In this document: positions 13,275 through 23,900 of the stretch, in pieces
Numbering within the stretch: position 1 is the first letter of the stretch
Layout: every line of letters starts with the position of its first letter
Source: Chondrosia reniformis
Taxonomy: Eukaryota > Porifera > Demospongiae > Chondrillida > Chondrillidae
Assembly (NCBI GenBank): GCA_947172415.1
Contig: OX359192.1
Location: 1,552,501 to 1,616,500 of the forward strand
Length of the DNA: 64,000 nucleotides
Direction: 5' to 3'
Notes under the pieces: generated by a model
The model's input: the letters and a program-made list of their open reading frames with translations, nothing else
The model's database searches: none
What the model was told of the DNA's origin: nothing
Position numbers and translations under genes: made by a program

Positions 13275-14219
13275 AGGTATATTACTTCCTATATATATAC
13301 CTTGTATCGATTGGAATATATAATACGTAGTATGGGAAAAATTGAGAAAATCTATCTCCAAATGCAAGAAGACTTGCCATACAGATTATGTTGGTATGTG
13401 TGTATGCATAGCTAATTTAATTAGCATGCCTAGGTTGTCATGAGAGGGATGCATATAATGTTATATGTAGTAGTTGTTGTTATGACAGTACATTAACCAC
13501 ATGTATACAGTATTGCTGTTGAGCTATATATAGCTACATATATAGCTATATATTAATGAAATTTCAGTTTTTAAATTTCCTATTTATACTGAATACATTA
13601 ATTTATTGAGTATATAATTTGAAAAAGAACTTATAAACTTCTAAAGTGATATAAATGACATGCAACTAATGCCAGGACCTATACTCTGGGATCATTGTCA
13701 CCTGATATTACAGAATGAGGTGAGAATTGAGAAATTAGCTGTTCGATTGCACAATAACTAGAGATGACATATTAACAAATAATGGCATAAAAATGTCTGT
13801 ACATGTGATTAACTATGAGTGATGGAAGGATATCCAAATTATAGAACTACAAAATCCTGGATAATTGCTTAATGAGCAATTAAATATATGTTCGTTAGTT
13901 GTATATGTTATTATTTTGTGTCTGGTGATATATGTAGTATACACGTATAGCACACATGCATATAATTAGGTATACTTTATACAGTACGTTGCTGGATGAT
14001 AGGGTCAACTGGTACTCTACTAGTACTGTTAGTTTCCTTTTGAAGAATTGTATACATAATATGTGTATGGAGGTGAAATATACTTTGTCCAAACTATATT
14101 CATGTTTATATATAGGTTCTTACAATAACTGGTTAATCATGAGTGTATATTACTACATATATATATATTCTCAAAATGTATACACAGGGACATACGGAGT
14201 TGTTGGTGACGCATTATAA

Positions 14220-14498
14220 AACATCACTCCACATCACCAGATTGCGCAATCATAACCTTGAATTCTTCCTTATATTTTGATTATTTTGATTTTTTTATCA
14301 ATATAACACATGGTTTCAATATAAATTTCCTATGGGTTTTCTATAGACCCATGGCATTTTATATGCAGACTTTGTCCTCTGTTTTCTAACAAACGGAGGC
14401 CTAAATAAAAATACCTTAATTTAAAATGAGTTTTATACCCTAAACTTTATGATAATAACCATTCTGTTTCTAGGTCCTTTCTTGGAGTCATATGAATT
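14220..14498. repeat. Right-half copy of family 1 foldback element
   Basis: Matches the right half of the 2487-3010 element (ccagattgcgcaatc through tcatatgaatt) and lacks the left arm. A (TTAGA)n run follows at 14520-14550. Its duplicate is at 51838-52115. Confidence 0.75.
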
Positions 14499-16611
14499 AT
14501 TTAATTATTTATATTATATTATATTAGATTAGATTAGATTAGATTACCTTAGTATATTGTAACCTGTACTGTATATAGCAATCACGAGATGTGTACATGT
14601 GCTGTTGTTCATCATCCATCCATCCATCCATCCACCCATGCTTATATCTTTTAATCCCCCAATACATATTGCTACCTGCTCCTTAATTACATAAATTGTA
14701 CTTTGCTCGTGTGTGGAGAAGTGACATATATATAATTATGTTGGTGAATTTGTGAATTTTTCAGAAAGTAGCTCATTTTTGCTTCCACTAGACCTTCATT
14801 GGTGATATAGAGTTATGTAGAAACAGTTAATTGATGGTCCAGGAGTAAGGATGGCTGTAGAATTGACACATCATACACTTATTACTAACGACTTCTTGTT
14901 TTGATCCTTTCGAGGTTTACTGTCCAGCAAGCACTTCTATTCTTTTCTATCCTATACTTCTTTTTCTCGTCGTTCGGCCTATATACCTACATTGTTTATT
15001 TAACACCGAAGATTGCATCATCGAAGGAGAAAGCCCTAAAAATGGAAGGATTTAGTGGTTTCGTCATCCTTGCTGCAATTCTCTGTGTTCTCCTTCTAGT
15101 GTACTTCTGGTACAGGTACGTACTGTTTGAGAATCCATCACCTTCTTAGTTATTGAACAAGTGCACTAGTAGAGAATACAGATCGTCTCGTGTAACCAGA
15201 CCGTACCGTGTTCAAATGAATTGGAGGCGAGATAGCGGTCTGGCTATGCAAGACCAAGTGTATACCATATCAATGTTACCATCTACTTGTATGATACTGG
15301 ATATTGGTGTTGTCATGGTAATTTGTACTTGTATACTGGTAGTTGTGTGCACAAGCCATTTCGTTACTTTAAAGAGATTGGATTATCTGGTCCTCCACCA
15401 AAACCTCTAATTGGAAACCTTGATCTGTTGAAGAAACACGAAGTATGCACTCAAAGTGATTCATTCTATTCTATCTGGCTACATATGTTTCTTGTTTCTG
15501 TTGTAGTTTGATTTCGCAAAATTCAATTCCTATATCTTGAAAACATATGGGCCCACTTGTGGGTGAGTACTTTAGTTTTTAGCCAATTTAATAGGTTTTA
15601 GTAGCTATGTAGCTGTGATGTATATTGGCCTATGTATGTTTATATTTAATAGCAATCTTGCAAATAACTACAATTACTTAGCTCGCATGTACTCTATGGG
15701 AGAATGTGGTACTCTATGTACGTAGGTGTATATGTGACTCTAAAATGCTTTGACAAATCTTCTGCATAAATATATGCCTAAACGCATAAGTGATGTGTGT
15801 ATGTTTGAGTCAATTAAATCTCCTCAAGCCAGTTCTGTATAATTAGTGTTATCACATGATTACATCTGCTTTGGGTACATTAGAAGATAGGTGGTACATG
15901 TTTAATCCCTTTTGGATTATCCCGTGTTCTGATGGTTCCCTACCTTACCCTATTGATTATACAGGCTTCTTTATTTTCTGTATAGTGTATATTTTGGACC
16001 AAAGCCGTTTGTATTTACCAAGGACCTAGATCTGATTAAATTGATTGCAGTAAAGTATTCAGATTGTTTTGTTGACAGAATGGTACGTGAATAGCAGTCT
16101 ATCTATATCTATTTGCACTTGTGCCTCACTTTACATATGTAGCTATCCATTTAGTCACTGTTCATCCATTCCCTCATTATACACCTATCCATGCATCCAT
16201 TCAATTTAACTAATTCATTGATTTGATGTAGTTGTTATCACTTTACAGAAAGGAAGGGGTCTTATTGCTTTGAAAGTAGATGGTGTTCATTATAAAGGAC
16301 TTTTTTCCAGTAGTGGAGATGCTTGGAAAAAACAGAGACGTTTTCTCTCTCCAGCCTTTAGCGGCCATAAAATGAAGCTGGTAGGGAATCCATACATGGA
16401 GCAGTCACTATGTGCTATGATTTAGAGTCTATAGTGTTTGTTTTACCACATAATTTAGATGGAGCCCTTAATCAAAGAGAGTACGGAGCGCCTTGTTGGC
16501 AAGATTAGTATACTTGTTGAGAGTGACAGATTTGTTGATGTTTTGGAGTAAGTATACACTGCTTGTATGTCAGATAGTCTATATATGGACGGTCACATAC
16601 CTACGTATACG

Positions 16612-16982
16612 AATTGCTAGGTTGTTTATATAGGTCTGTGTGTATTTAATCCTTTCCATATTTTTGTGCTTGGAATTGCTAGGTTGTTTATATAGATCTG
16701 TGTGTATTTAATCCTTTCCATATTTGTGCTTGGAATTGCTAGGTTGTTTATATAGATCTGTGTGTATTTAATCCTTTCCATATTTGTGCTTGGAATTGCT
16801 AGGTTGTTTATATAGATCTGTGTGTATTTAATCCTTTCCATATTTGTGCTTGGAATTGCTAGGTTGTTTATATAGATCTGTGTGTATTTAATCCTTTCCA
16901 TATTTGTGCTTGGAATTGCTAGGTTGTTTATATAGATCTGTGTGTATTTAATCCTTTCCATATTTGTGCTTGGAATGGCTAG
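16612..16982. repeat. 60-bp minisatellite at the intron 6 / exon 7 junction, six units (pseudogene copy)
   Basis: Units of 60 bases (the first is 62) carry ttgctaggttgttta at one end and tccatatttgtgcttgg at the other. The tagged end is identical to the true exon 7 acceptor (gctag|gttgttta), so every unit repeats the splice acceptor plus the first bases of exon 7. The intact gene has only three units (54246-54435). Confidence 0.9.
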
Positions 16983-17379
16983 GTTGTTTAATCAAATGAC
17001 TATGGAGGTGATCCTATCAACTGCCTTTGGAAGATCTGTTAACGTGCAGAATGGACAAGGAGGAAGATTGTACGAATCAGCACTTGAGGTTTTTGGAGCT
17101 CTCTCTACCGAAGGAAAACATGCTAGCACCCTCCTGAGGCTCTTAAACTTAGTAGTCCGTAAGCATATGAAATGGCGTAGTGCCTATATGGTATTCTAAA
17201 CCTTTAGCTCCATTTATGTTTACCAGTGATTTGATTGTAAATATTTATTTATACTGTGCTTTGTACTGTCCAATCTAGAACACCATATTTCAAAAGCATT
17301 ATGGTTAACATGTCTATGAAGCTAAGGAAGCCTAACTAGGATAGACTTAAAATTTCTTAGACTAGACTTAAAAACACAA

Positions 17380-17490
17380 TTGTCTTTGGGCTTCTTCTCT
17401 TTCTTCTGCTCCACTGGACCAGACAGCTATTTCTGGGAATTCCAACCTTCATCAGTGACCCTTTATCTTCTTGTTGATCTTTGTGAGTCC
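17380..17490 (-). repeat. Dispersed repeat carrying a hammerhead-like core, in P450 intron 7
   Basis: Shares gatgaagg...ggaattcccagaaa...agctgtc with segments at 54822-54930, 56385-56600 and 62180-62660. The edge at 63920-64000 looks like another part of the same family (gggcctacagcaaacc). Confidence 0.65.
17416..17461 (-). ncRNA. Hammerhead-like motif with intact core and GUC site (stem I GGGUCA/UGGUCC)
   Basis: The minus strand reads GGGUCA, CUGAUGA, a short hairpin closed by GG/CC, GAAA, UAGCUGU, C, UGGUCC. Stem I pairs over six positions. The base before stem I gives a GUC triplet, the preferred hammerhead cleavage site. Stem III is a near-palindrome without a loop, so cleavage would need a dimer. 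Caveat: the first stem II position is an A.A mismatch. Second-copy partner at 54852-54897. Confidence 0.45.
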
Positions 17491-17847
17491 TGTAAGTATA
17501 CGTTAATCTGTCCTCCTTTTCATTACTGTTTGTTATTATTGTTGTTTATTTGTTTTTAGTTTCATTTCCCTTTTTGGCTCCACTTGTTGACAAGATTGTT
17601 CAGCACACCAAGTTGGGTGATGCTGTAGACTACACAATTAAGGCTGGTCAGGAAATAATAAAGTCTAGGAGAAACAGCAGTGGAAATTCCAGTGAAACAG
17701 TATGAATTTTGACCTAACATCCTATGTTGTCTCTTCCTAAAGTATAAGATATACTCAATGACATAGTACTTGTAGATATACAAGTAAAATAAACACTTCC
17801 GTACTCTCTGATATACTGATAGATAAGTTAATACAAAATCGAGCTAG

Positions 17848-17883
17848 ATTGAACGTTTCGACCCATAGGTCTTCATCAGCAAT
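17848..17883 (-). ncRNA. Hammerhead-like motif with intact core and 4-bp stems I and II
   Basis: The minus strand reads AUUG, CUGAUGA, A, GACC, UAUG, GGUC, GAAA, CGUU, CAAU. Both stems pair fully, and core, GAAA and a GUU cleavage triplet are present. One extra A sits between the core and stem II. Stem III is only the self-complementary ACGU. It forms one arm of a larger inverted repeat (about 17835-17922). In the second copy (55285-55320) one stem II pair is broken. Confidence 0.42.
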
Positions 17884-18361
17884 AAGACCTACGGGTCAAA
17901 ACATTCAATCTGGCTCGATTTTTGTTGCAGATAGCTGAAATAAACCTATCTATCATAATGAACACAACTAAAATTACTCCCTATCTCTCTGATATACTGT
18001 ATGTATGTATTTTTGTAGAGAAAGGATCTGTTGGGTTTAATGCTTCAAGCCTGTGATAATGAGTCTGATAAGGCTTTGACTGCATGAAGGAGAGATCATA
18101 GTAAACTCGGTTGGATTCATCTTTGCCGGCTACGAGACTACCAGTTCTGCCCTTGCATTCACTACTGGTCTTCTTGCTGCTCATCCTGACATTCAGGAAC
18201 AACTGGCAGAGGAAATAAGAAATTTCTTTGCAGAAAATCCAGTTAGCAACCCGAATACTATTATTCTCACTTCTAGTTCCTTTCTCCTCCATTTCCAATT
18301 TCTGTGATTCTTTTATGTTCAGGGAAGCACAATGTATGATGCTACTCATAAAATTGATTAT

Positions 18362-19807
18362 ACACCTACATATATACATACCACATGAATATAATTGACT
18401 CATCACTGACAGGCCAGATGAGTTTTTCAGTCTCTGTGTTTTGTGTGTATGTGTGTGATTGCTGTATAGTATCAATAACACATACAAAGCCACTAGAAAC
18501 ACCCTATAGTATACAGATAATAGAGAATACAGTATAGAACTACAATTACCTGTGTGCTTTAGCCTTCATGCCCTTGTGTGCCAATGTTATATTTAAGAAA
18601 TAGCGATATATTCCAGAAGTCAGAACATTTTGTAACTTGCAATTGCACTGTGTAGTACTTGATTGTACTACGTAATTTTGCTGTATACGTACATGCATTT
18701 TAAGAATGTTATATCATCATTAGACTCTGGATATTACCCCTGCCCACTCATGTCTCCTGAGGAGTGCAATGAGCAAATGGGCGGAACCGGACTTCCATGC
18801 ATCATATGCCATACTGATGAATCCTAAGAAGGACAAAACTGCTGTCTATGGCTCGACCATCTTTTTGATCAGCTAGGGGGAGACTCTGATTCCCATCAAG
18901 TGAACTTCGGCTCCGCCCATTTGCTCATTGCACTCCTCAGGAGACCAGAATGAGCAGAGGTTATATCCAGAGTTTAACGAGATATCGATTCTTAAGATCA
19001 GCTTTAGATCTTAAAATTTCCTATATATGTTATTATAGTTTAAAATTTATTATATTCGTATAATTGTGGATTAAATGTAAGCACAAAATTTATATAATGC
19101 ATTGTGCAATTGCAATGTGTACACTCTATGTTTTTATTATATATAGGGTATCTAATAGTCAAAAGCTTAGAATATTATACAGTATAATTAATATGAAAGT
19201 AAAAATTGAAATACAAAATCTGCTAATTAGAATAATAAATAAGAGTGTTTTTGCACAATTTTAAACTAAACACATATATGATTTTCTTTCCATAATCCTT
19301 TGAATAATAGCTGTGCATCATATATACATACGTATACGTATATATACAAATGTACCATTGAATCCTTTCTAATAATTTATACTTTTTCTATACATGTTGC
19401 ATTTATGTACATCTGCTTTGAAGTTAGTTGTCTGGGATAGACATATATAATCCCATTATAATACATAAGTTGACACTTTTGTGTCCGTCTATATATATAA
19501 ATAGTATATACCAAAAGGTGATGTGTGTGGAGAATGGCTATCAATAAAGCCAATTATATAGAGAAAATATTAAGCCAATTAAAAGTTACAATTTTCACAT
19601 GCAAGGCATACATATGTATGTAGGTGTATCAGAGCTTCTTTAAGTTAAGTATTAGCTATATAGCAAAATTCATAAATGCACAAAGCAAATACTACAACAC
19701 TGCAAAGTTAAACACTACTAAGCTGCATGGTTGAGTATCCCTAGAGGTACTTATATGTACTGTATAGTATGTATATCTCATTTAAGTTTACTGTAAGGTG
19801 TTCTTAT
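18362..19807. other. Unique spacer between the P450 pseudogene and the 3' end of the giant receptor
   Basis: It contains a family 3 foldback at 18727-18970 and otherwise AT-rich sequence with no supported gene. It is the fused junction of the tandem duplication: left of it is P450 exon 10, and right of it is the receptor 3' flank. Receptor 3' UTR and polyadenylation signals should lie just below 19808; I could not pick one with confidence. Confidence 0.6.
18727..18970. repeat. Foldback element (family 3), compact copy
   Basis: Terminal inverted repeats of about 60 bases: the left begins ctggatatta and has ctcctgaggagtgcaatgag; the right is its reverse complement ending atatccag. Its interior shares sequence with the 4722-5230 element. 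Confidence 0.85.
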
Positions 19808-20919
19808 TTAAAGACTTGATTCCTCTTGGCTTTGGTACTCATTGCAGTATCCTTCAGGGTTAACTTCTGATTCATTGGACATAGGAGAAGCAAACACAAT
19901 ACCTACGTATATATAAACACATGTATATACGTATGTATATCAGGTAGTTAAAGATGGTCACATTAGTCCATATATATGCATATATAAAGAACTAATTTTA
20001 TATAATGCTTAAGCATATACAAATATCTTAGATAGCTGCAACAGCTAGTGTTTGCTTACCGGCTTGTCTCTCTGGAGTATCTGCCTTCCTGTGTATATAC
20101 ATAAAATGAAATATGGTATTATATATACATACAGTATGCATTATGTACCTAACCTACAAGATCTGTATGTACGTACGTATGTGTTTGTCAATAATTGAGT
20201 CAAATGGTATACACCTACGTAGATACATGTATGTGTGTTTGTCGATAGCTGATCATGAGTAATGGTACATGTACATGGATGGTACATCTAGATACATGTG
20301 TAAGTATTTCTTAAGCTCATGCATCATGTAATCAACTGTACATGTACTTACAATTTTCTCTTTCGATTATGATATCTGACCATTACAAGAAGGCCCAACA
20401 CTGAGGCTATTGTGACAATAGCCAGTAGTATTAGTCCTAGGACAATGGCAACTGGTGTAGCACTCTCTTGTGAGCCAATTGCACTAGTAGCTGGCACTGT
20501 AAAATAGAAAATAAAGATGGTATATGCCATTATATACAGTATATATAAACAATACATATGTATAACAAGTGACAGAAGGCTAGTAGCATAAAGTGTATAC
20601 ATATGTTTGGCTGTTAAGGTAATACCTTCAATGTTGGTTGTCAAATAGACTATAGCTACTTTTTCATTTGATGGGCCTAAATCATGTAAACCACCAGCTC
20701 TGACAAGAAAACTATACATAGTTTGGCTCTCTAATTTTGTCATCAAGAAATGAGTTGTATGAGATTGGGCAGTGGTGACTTTTCCATTGTCAATGTTGAA
20801 TGCTTTGATGAGGTAATACTTCACAAAGTCACTGTAGCAGTCTGGTGGGTCCCATGTTAGAATGACTGCTGAGGAGTTTACAGTATGTGCTACTAGGTTG
20901 GTTGGTGCACAAAGCTTTT
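19808..20919 (-). other. C-terminal FN3, transmembrane helix and cytoplasmic tail exons of the giant receptor
   Basis: Four exons: FN3 (20626-20919, with LTWDPPDC and LESQTMYSFLVRA), a membrane exon (20352-20496), then 20060-20088 and 19808-19902. The membrane exon encodes a hydrophobic run (VAIVLGLILLAIVTIASVLG) followed by a basic stop-transfer (RYHNRKRK), giving a type I topology. The tail is about 50 residues, rich in Glu and Ser, with one GYCNEYQ stretch that could be phosphorylated; no kinase or death domain is visible. The two tail exons are short and phases fit exactly (29 and 95 bp), with stop TAA at 19808. Confidence 0.82.
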
Positions 20920-23900
20920 CTGAGAAAGAATAAGAAGATTGGTAAAAGATATAAATTAATGTTACATGCCAGCAACAGGTCTTCTAAAGCTCCATATAGG
21001 TATACCCTAAGTCATTATAGTCTAAGGAAATTGTGTTTAGTCTATTCTCTTTACATTTCCCATAGCTGTAATTACCATATTATTTGGAATATGGTATATT
21101 ATTCACATGTATATAGGACTGTGTAAAATTACCTGGACATTCTAGTGGAGTGGAGCACTGGTTTCCATTTTTAAATAAACTTGAACAAAAGCATCCTGGA
21201 TTACATAGTGAAAAGTCTCCCTTGGGATTATAGCAAGAAGGCTCAATGATGGGGCCACATGGATAGAAAGTCTTTCCATTTGGACAAGATGGCTCTGTAA
21301 AGGATCATAAAAAATAATTTTTAAGCCTACTATATAAACTGAAGAGCCTATTCCTATAAATACTTTAAACTCACGGCATTCTGCTGGTATTTCAACTTCA
21401 CTAAAACCAAATTTGGTACATAAACCAGCAAATTTCACTAGAGAGTCACATGGCATTGAAAGACTAAAGTTGTCACTGTCCACATCAGCTAAGCAATAGT
21501 CCAGGATGCAACTATCAACAAACACTGCACTTTCTATCCTGCCTCTACATCTTCTGAAGCTATCCTGCTTAAATATAGCATTGCAAAAGGTGACTGCTTG
21601 GTCTCTTCTATTTCCTAGACACCTAGAAGGCTTTAAAACTATAGCTGAACAGTTATTCACAGCTGACCAATAATCACTGCGCCAGGAGAATCCAAATTCA
21701 TTGAGATTGCTTGTAAGCTGCAGACTGTCATTGACATTTGCCTGAAGGTCGTCTGAGAGATTGCCATTGAAGTTTCCACAGAGGCCACCTAATCTTTCCC
21801 TGTAGACTTCGGGCACCATTACTTCCAAGCGGTGACTTCCATCGTAGCTGACGGTCACTCCAAACGGCCTCAAATGTAGTGTTGTGGCCATGCCGTGCTT
21901 CTGAATGAAGAAAATATCTTTGGATGGATTGCTGGGATAAATGTATCCACCTTGCCACAGAGTAACTGTTTGACTGAACGGTGGCACCTCTACGTAAACA
22001 CCTCTGATGCAGGTTGCCTCACCGTTGCACTTCAGCTGGTGTGCATGCACTGCAAAGCTTTTACCCTCAATGTCACTGGCAAAAGTATAGGTGCACTCTC
22101 CTTGAAAGTGATGGACCAGACCATCAAAGGTGGTGTAATGGGGATCTCCCCAAGCTGAGCAAGTCCTATTACTAGGAAAGATGTCTTTTAAAATACCTAC
22201 AGAGACAAGAATCCTTTGTAACTGACTTTCCCTGCTAAAGATTCAAATTGTTGAATTATATAGGCATAAAATTTTGACTTCTTCTTTTCTTTGTACATGT
22301 GTCTATTTAATATTTATTACTTTATACTGGGAGCCACAAATGTTAACTACTTTGACAAGTAGCTTACCCAGTGTATAGAATGATTATCTATATACTGTAT
22401 GCAGTTCGTGCACCATAATATATAGTTTATAGCAATTCTTACTAACTTCCAGTGCAATCTAGGGGATTAATACAATTTCCTTGCCCATTCAAAGCAGCTC
22501 CATCTGGACAGTAGCAGCCCTCCACACAACCCTGCACTCCTGCTAGGTCCTGGCATGTAGCTTCCACAAGCGGACCACAGCTTTGATAGCTCTTGTCAGC
22601 TGGACATATTGGCCCTATATACAAGGAAGCATCAGGCTATACTTTAAAACAATATTATGTAATACATCATTACTCATCATATCATCGCCATTAAGATATT
22701 TAGAATCAACAGATTGACAAGATCTATTTATGCAGGCAATTTTGAGAGCACTATACACTACCTACAGATATACGTACGTAGACACTCATCATCACTTACT
22801 GCAGGCAGGAGGGGGAGCCCCTAGGGAAATGTCTTTGGCTCTGCAACTCTCTGCATAGGCTTTGATGACGCTGCACCCACAGACATCTTTATCTTCACAG
22901 CTGCAATGATCCACAATGCAGTTCTGGTATGACTGCTCTGGAGGAATGCTGTTGAAACACGGTGAATAGGTTCCATTAATGTCACTGAGTATTGAACAAA
23001 ACTGCTCTGCCATCTTCCTGGATTCTTCGAAACAGTCCGGTGGAGGTGGAGGACAAGTGAAATTGCAGTCTACATTCTCCAAGGACACTCTGTATTCTTC
23101 CTCAAAGCCTTTCAGAGAAGTGCGGTTCCCATCCATCAGACTGAACTCATTGGTAAGGTCACCATTGCAATCACCCAGGAGGCCACACAGCTTACCGCTG
23201 TAGCTGGCTGGCGTTGTTACTCTCAGGTAGTAGAGGCCAAAGCTAACCACTACATTGTAGTCGTAGAGTTGGACCGTTATTCTGCTGTTGCCAGAGGTCA
23301 CTCCCAACTGAAATGGCTTGACATGGGATCCAGCGAGTGTCCAGCTGAGGGGAGAGCCCTTGAGGTGTACAGTCACATTGAGAGGTGGCACTTCCACCAC
23401 GGCCTGGTCGATGCAGGTGGGTGTTCTGCCTCCTGAGCAGTGGTCGCTGGTAATGGAGTACACTGCAAAGGTCTCCTCTTTGCAATCCTTGGAGAAGATG
23501 TGAGAACAGTGATCAAACAGGTCGTATCGCAGGCCATCAAATGTCAGATAGTGGGGATCTCCAGAGGCAAGTCCAGAACAACCAGGACATTCTTCAGGTG
23601 GTATGCAACTGTCACTCCTCTCGTCCAGAACCTTTCCAACAGGACAGAAGCAGCCTTGTTCCTCCAATGATGAGGTGGGATACAGATTATGACAGGAGGC
23701 TTGTGCTTGGCTGCTATTGTGGTACTCAAAGCCCTCTGGACAATCTGTAATGGATATATAGAAAATATACCATTCTGGGGGATGCTGAAACAAATTTGTA
23801 TGTTATGACAAATCTTCTAACCCTAGTCAACTGGAAATGCTATATTAACCGTAACAACAACAGTTGAACTCAGAGTACGACTCCAAAAATACACCACTAC

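Larger units (their letters stand above)
7864..15041. other. Head-to-head spacer between receptor paralogue 1 and the P450 pseudogene
   Basis: I see no convincing gene in these 7.2 kb. Contents: AT dinucleotide runs (8641-8668), a decayed reverse-transcriptase-like stretch (8880-9240), a tandem repeat of about 127 bp (9363-9620), a less AT-rich tract at 10790-11300 containing acatggcggccg, hammerhead-like motifs (10109, 12139, 12570), a 92-bp tandem duplication (13091-13274), half of a family 1 foldback (14220-14498), a TTAGA run (14520-14550) and a CATC microsatellite (14610-14637). Promoters of both genes should lie here, but I could not place a TATA box or initiator with confidence in such AT-rich DNA. 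Confidence 0.6.
199..18361. repeat. Segmental duplication, copy 1 (partner about 37530-55794)
   Basis: Sequence is collinear and same-strand with the partner. It covers the receptor 5' half, the head-to-head spacer and the P450 up to exon 10. The offset drifts from about 37.33 to 37.43 kb through small indels. The right breakpoint is sharp: after 18361 the sequence leaves the P450 exon, while the partner continues after 55794. At the left end, similarity stops near 199, where copy 1 continues into another FN3-type intron and the partner continues into a foldback element. Coding exon lengths are conserved across the copies. Confidence 0.93.
15042..18361 (+). pseudogene. Truncated cytochrome P450 (CYP3-like) pseudogene
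   Basis: Exons match the intact gene at 52655: 15042-15115, 15343-15442, 15507-15562, 15986-16082, 16249-16380, 16459-16547, 16983-17158, 17560-17699, 18019-18241 and the start of exon 10 from 18323. Exons 1-8 have identical lengths to the intact copy. Exon 9 has four extra bases near 18082-18085, producing a TGA stop at 18085-18087 just before the I-helix. The duplication then ends at 18361 inside exon 10, so the ExxR helix, the PERF segment and the heme-binding cysteine exon are all absent. Even if spliced, the product would lack a catalytic core. It sits head-to-head with receptor paralogue 1. Confidence 0.92.

Noticed and set aside
16626..16961. Minus-strand frame with a 20-residue repeat ([10 protein letters not shown]...)
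   Set aside because: It is the 60-bp minisatellite read backwards: 60 is divisible by three, so any stop-free frame repeats. It is antisense to a P450 intron.
17981..18502. 173-codon minus-strand frame
   Set aside because: Antisense to P450 exon 9; the same exon gives a shorter antisense frame in the second copy.
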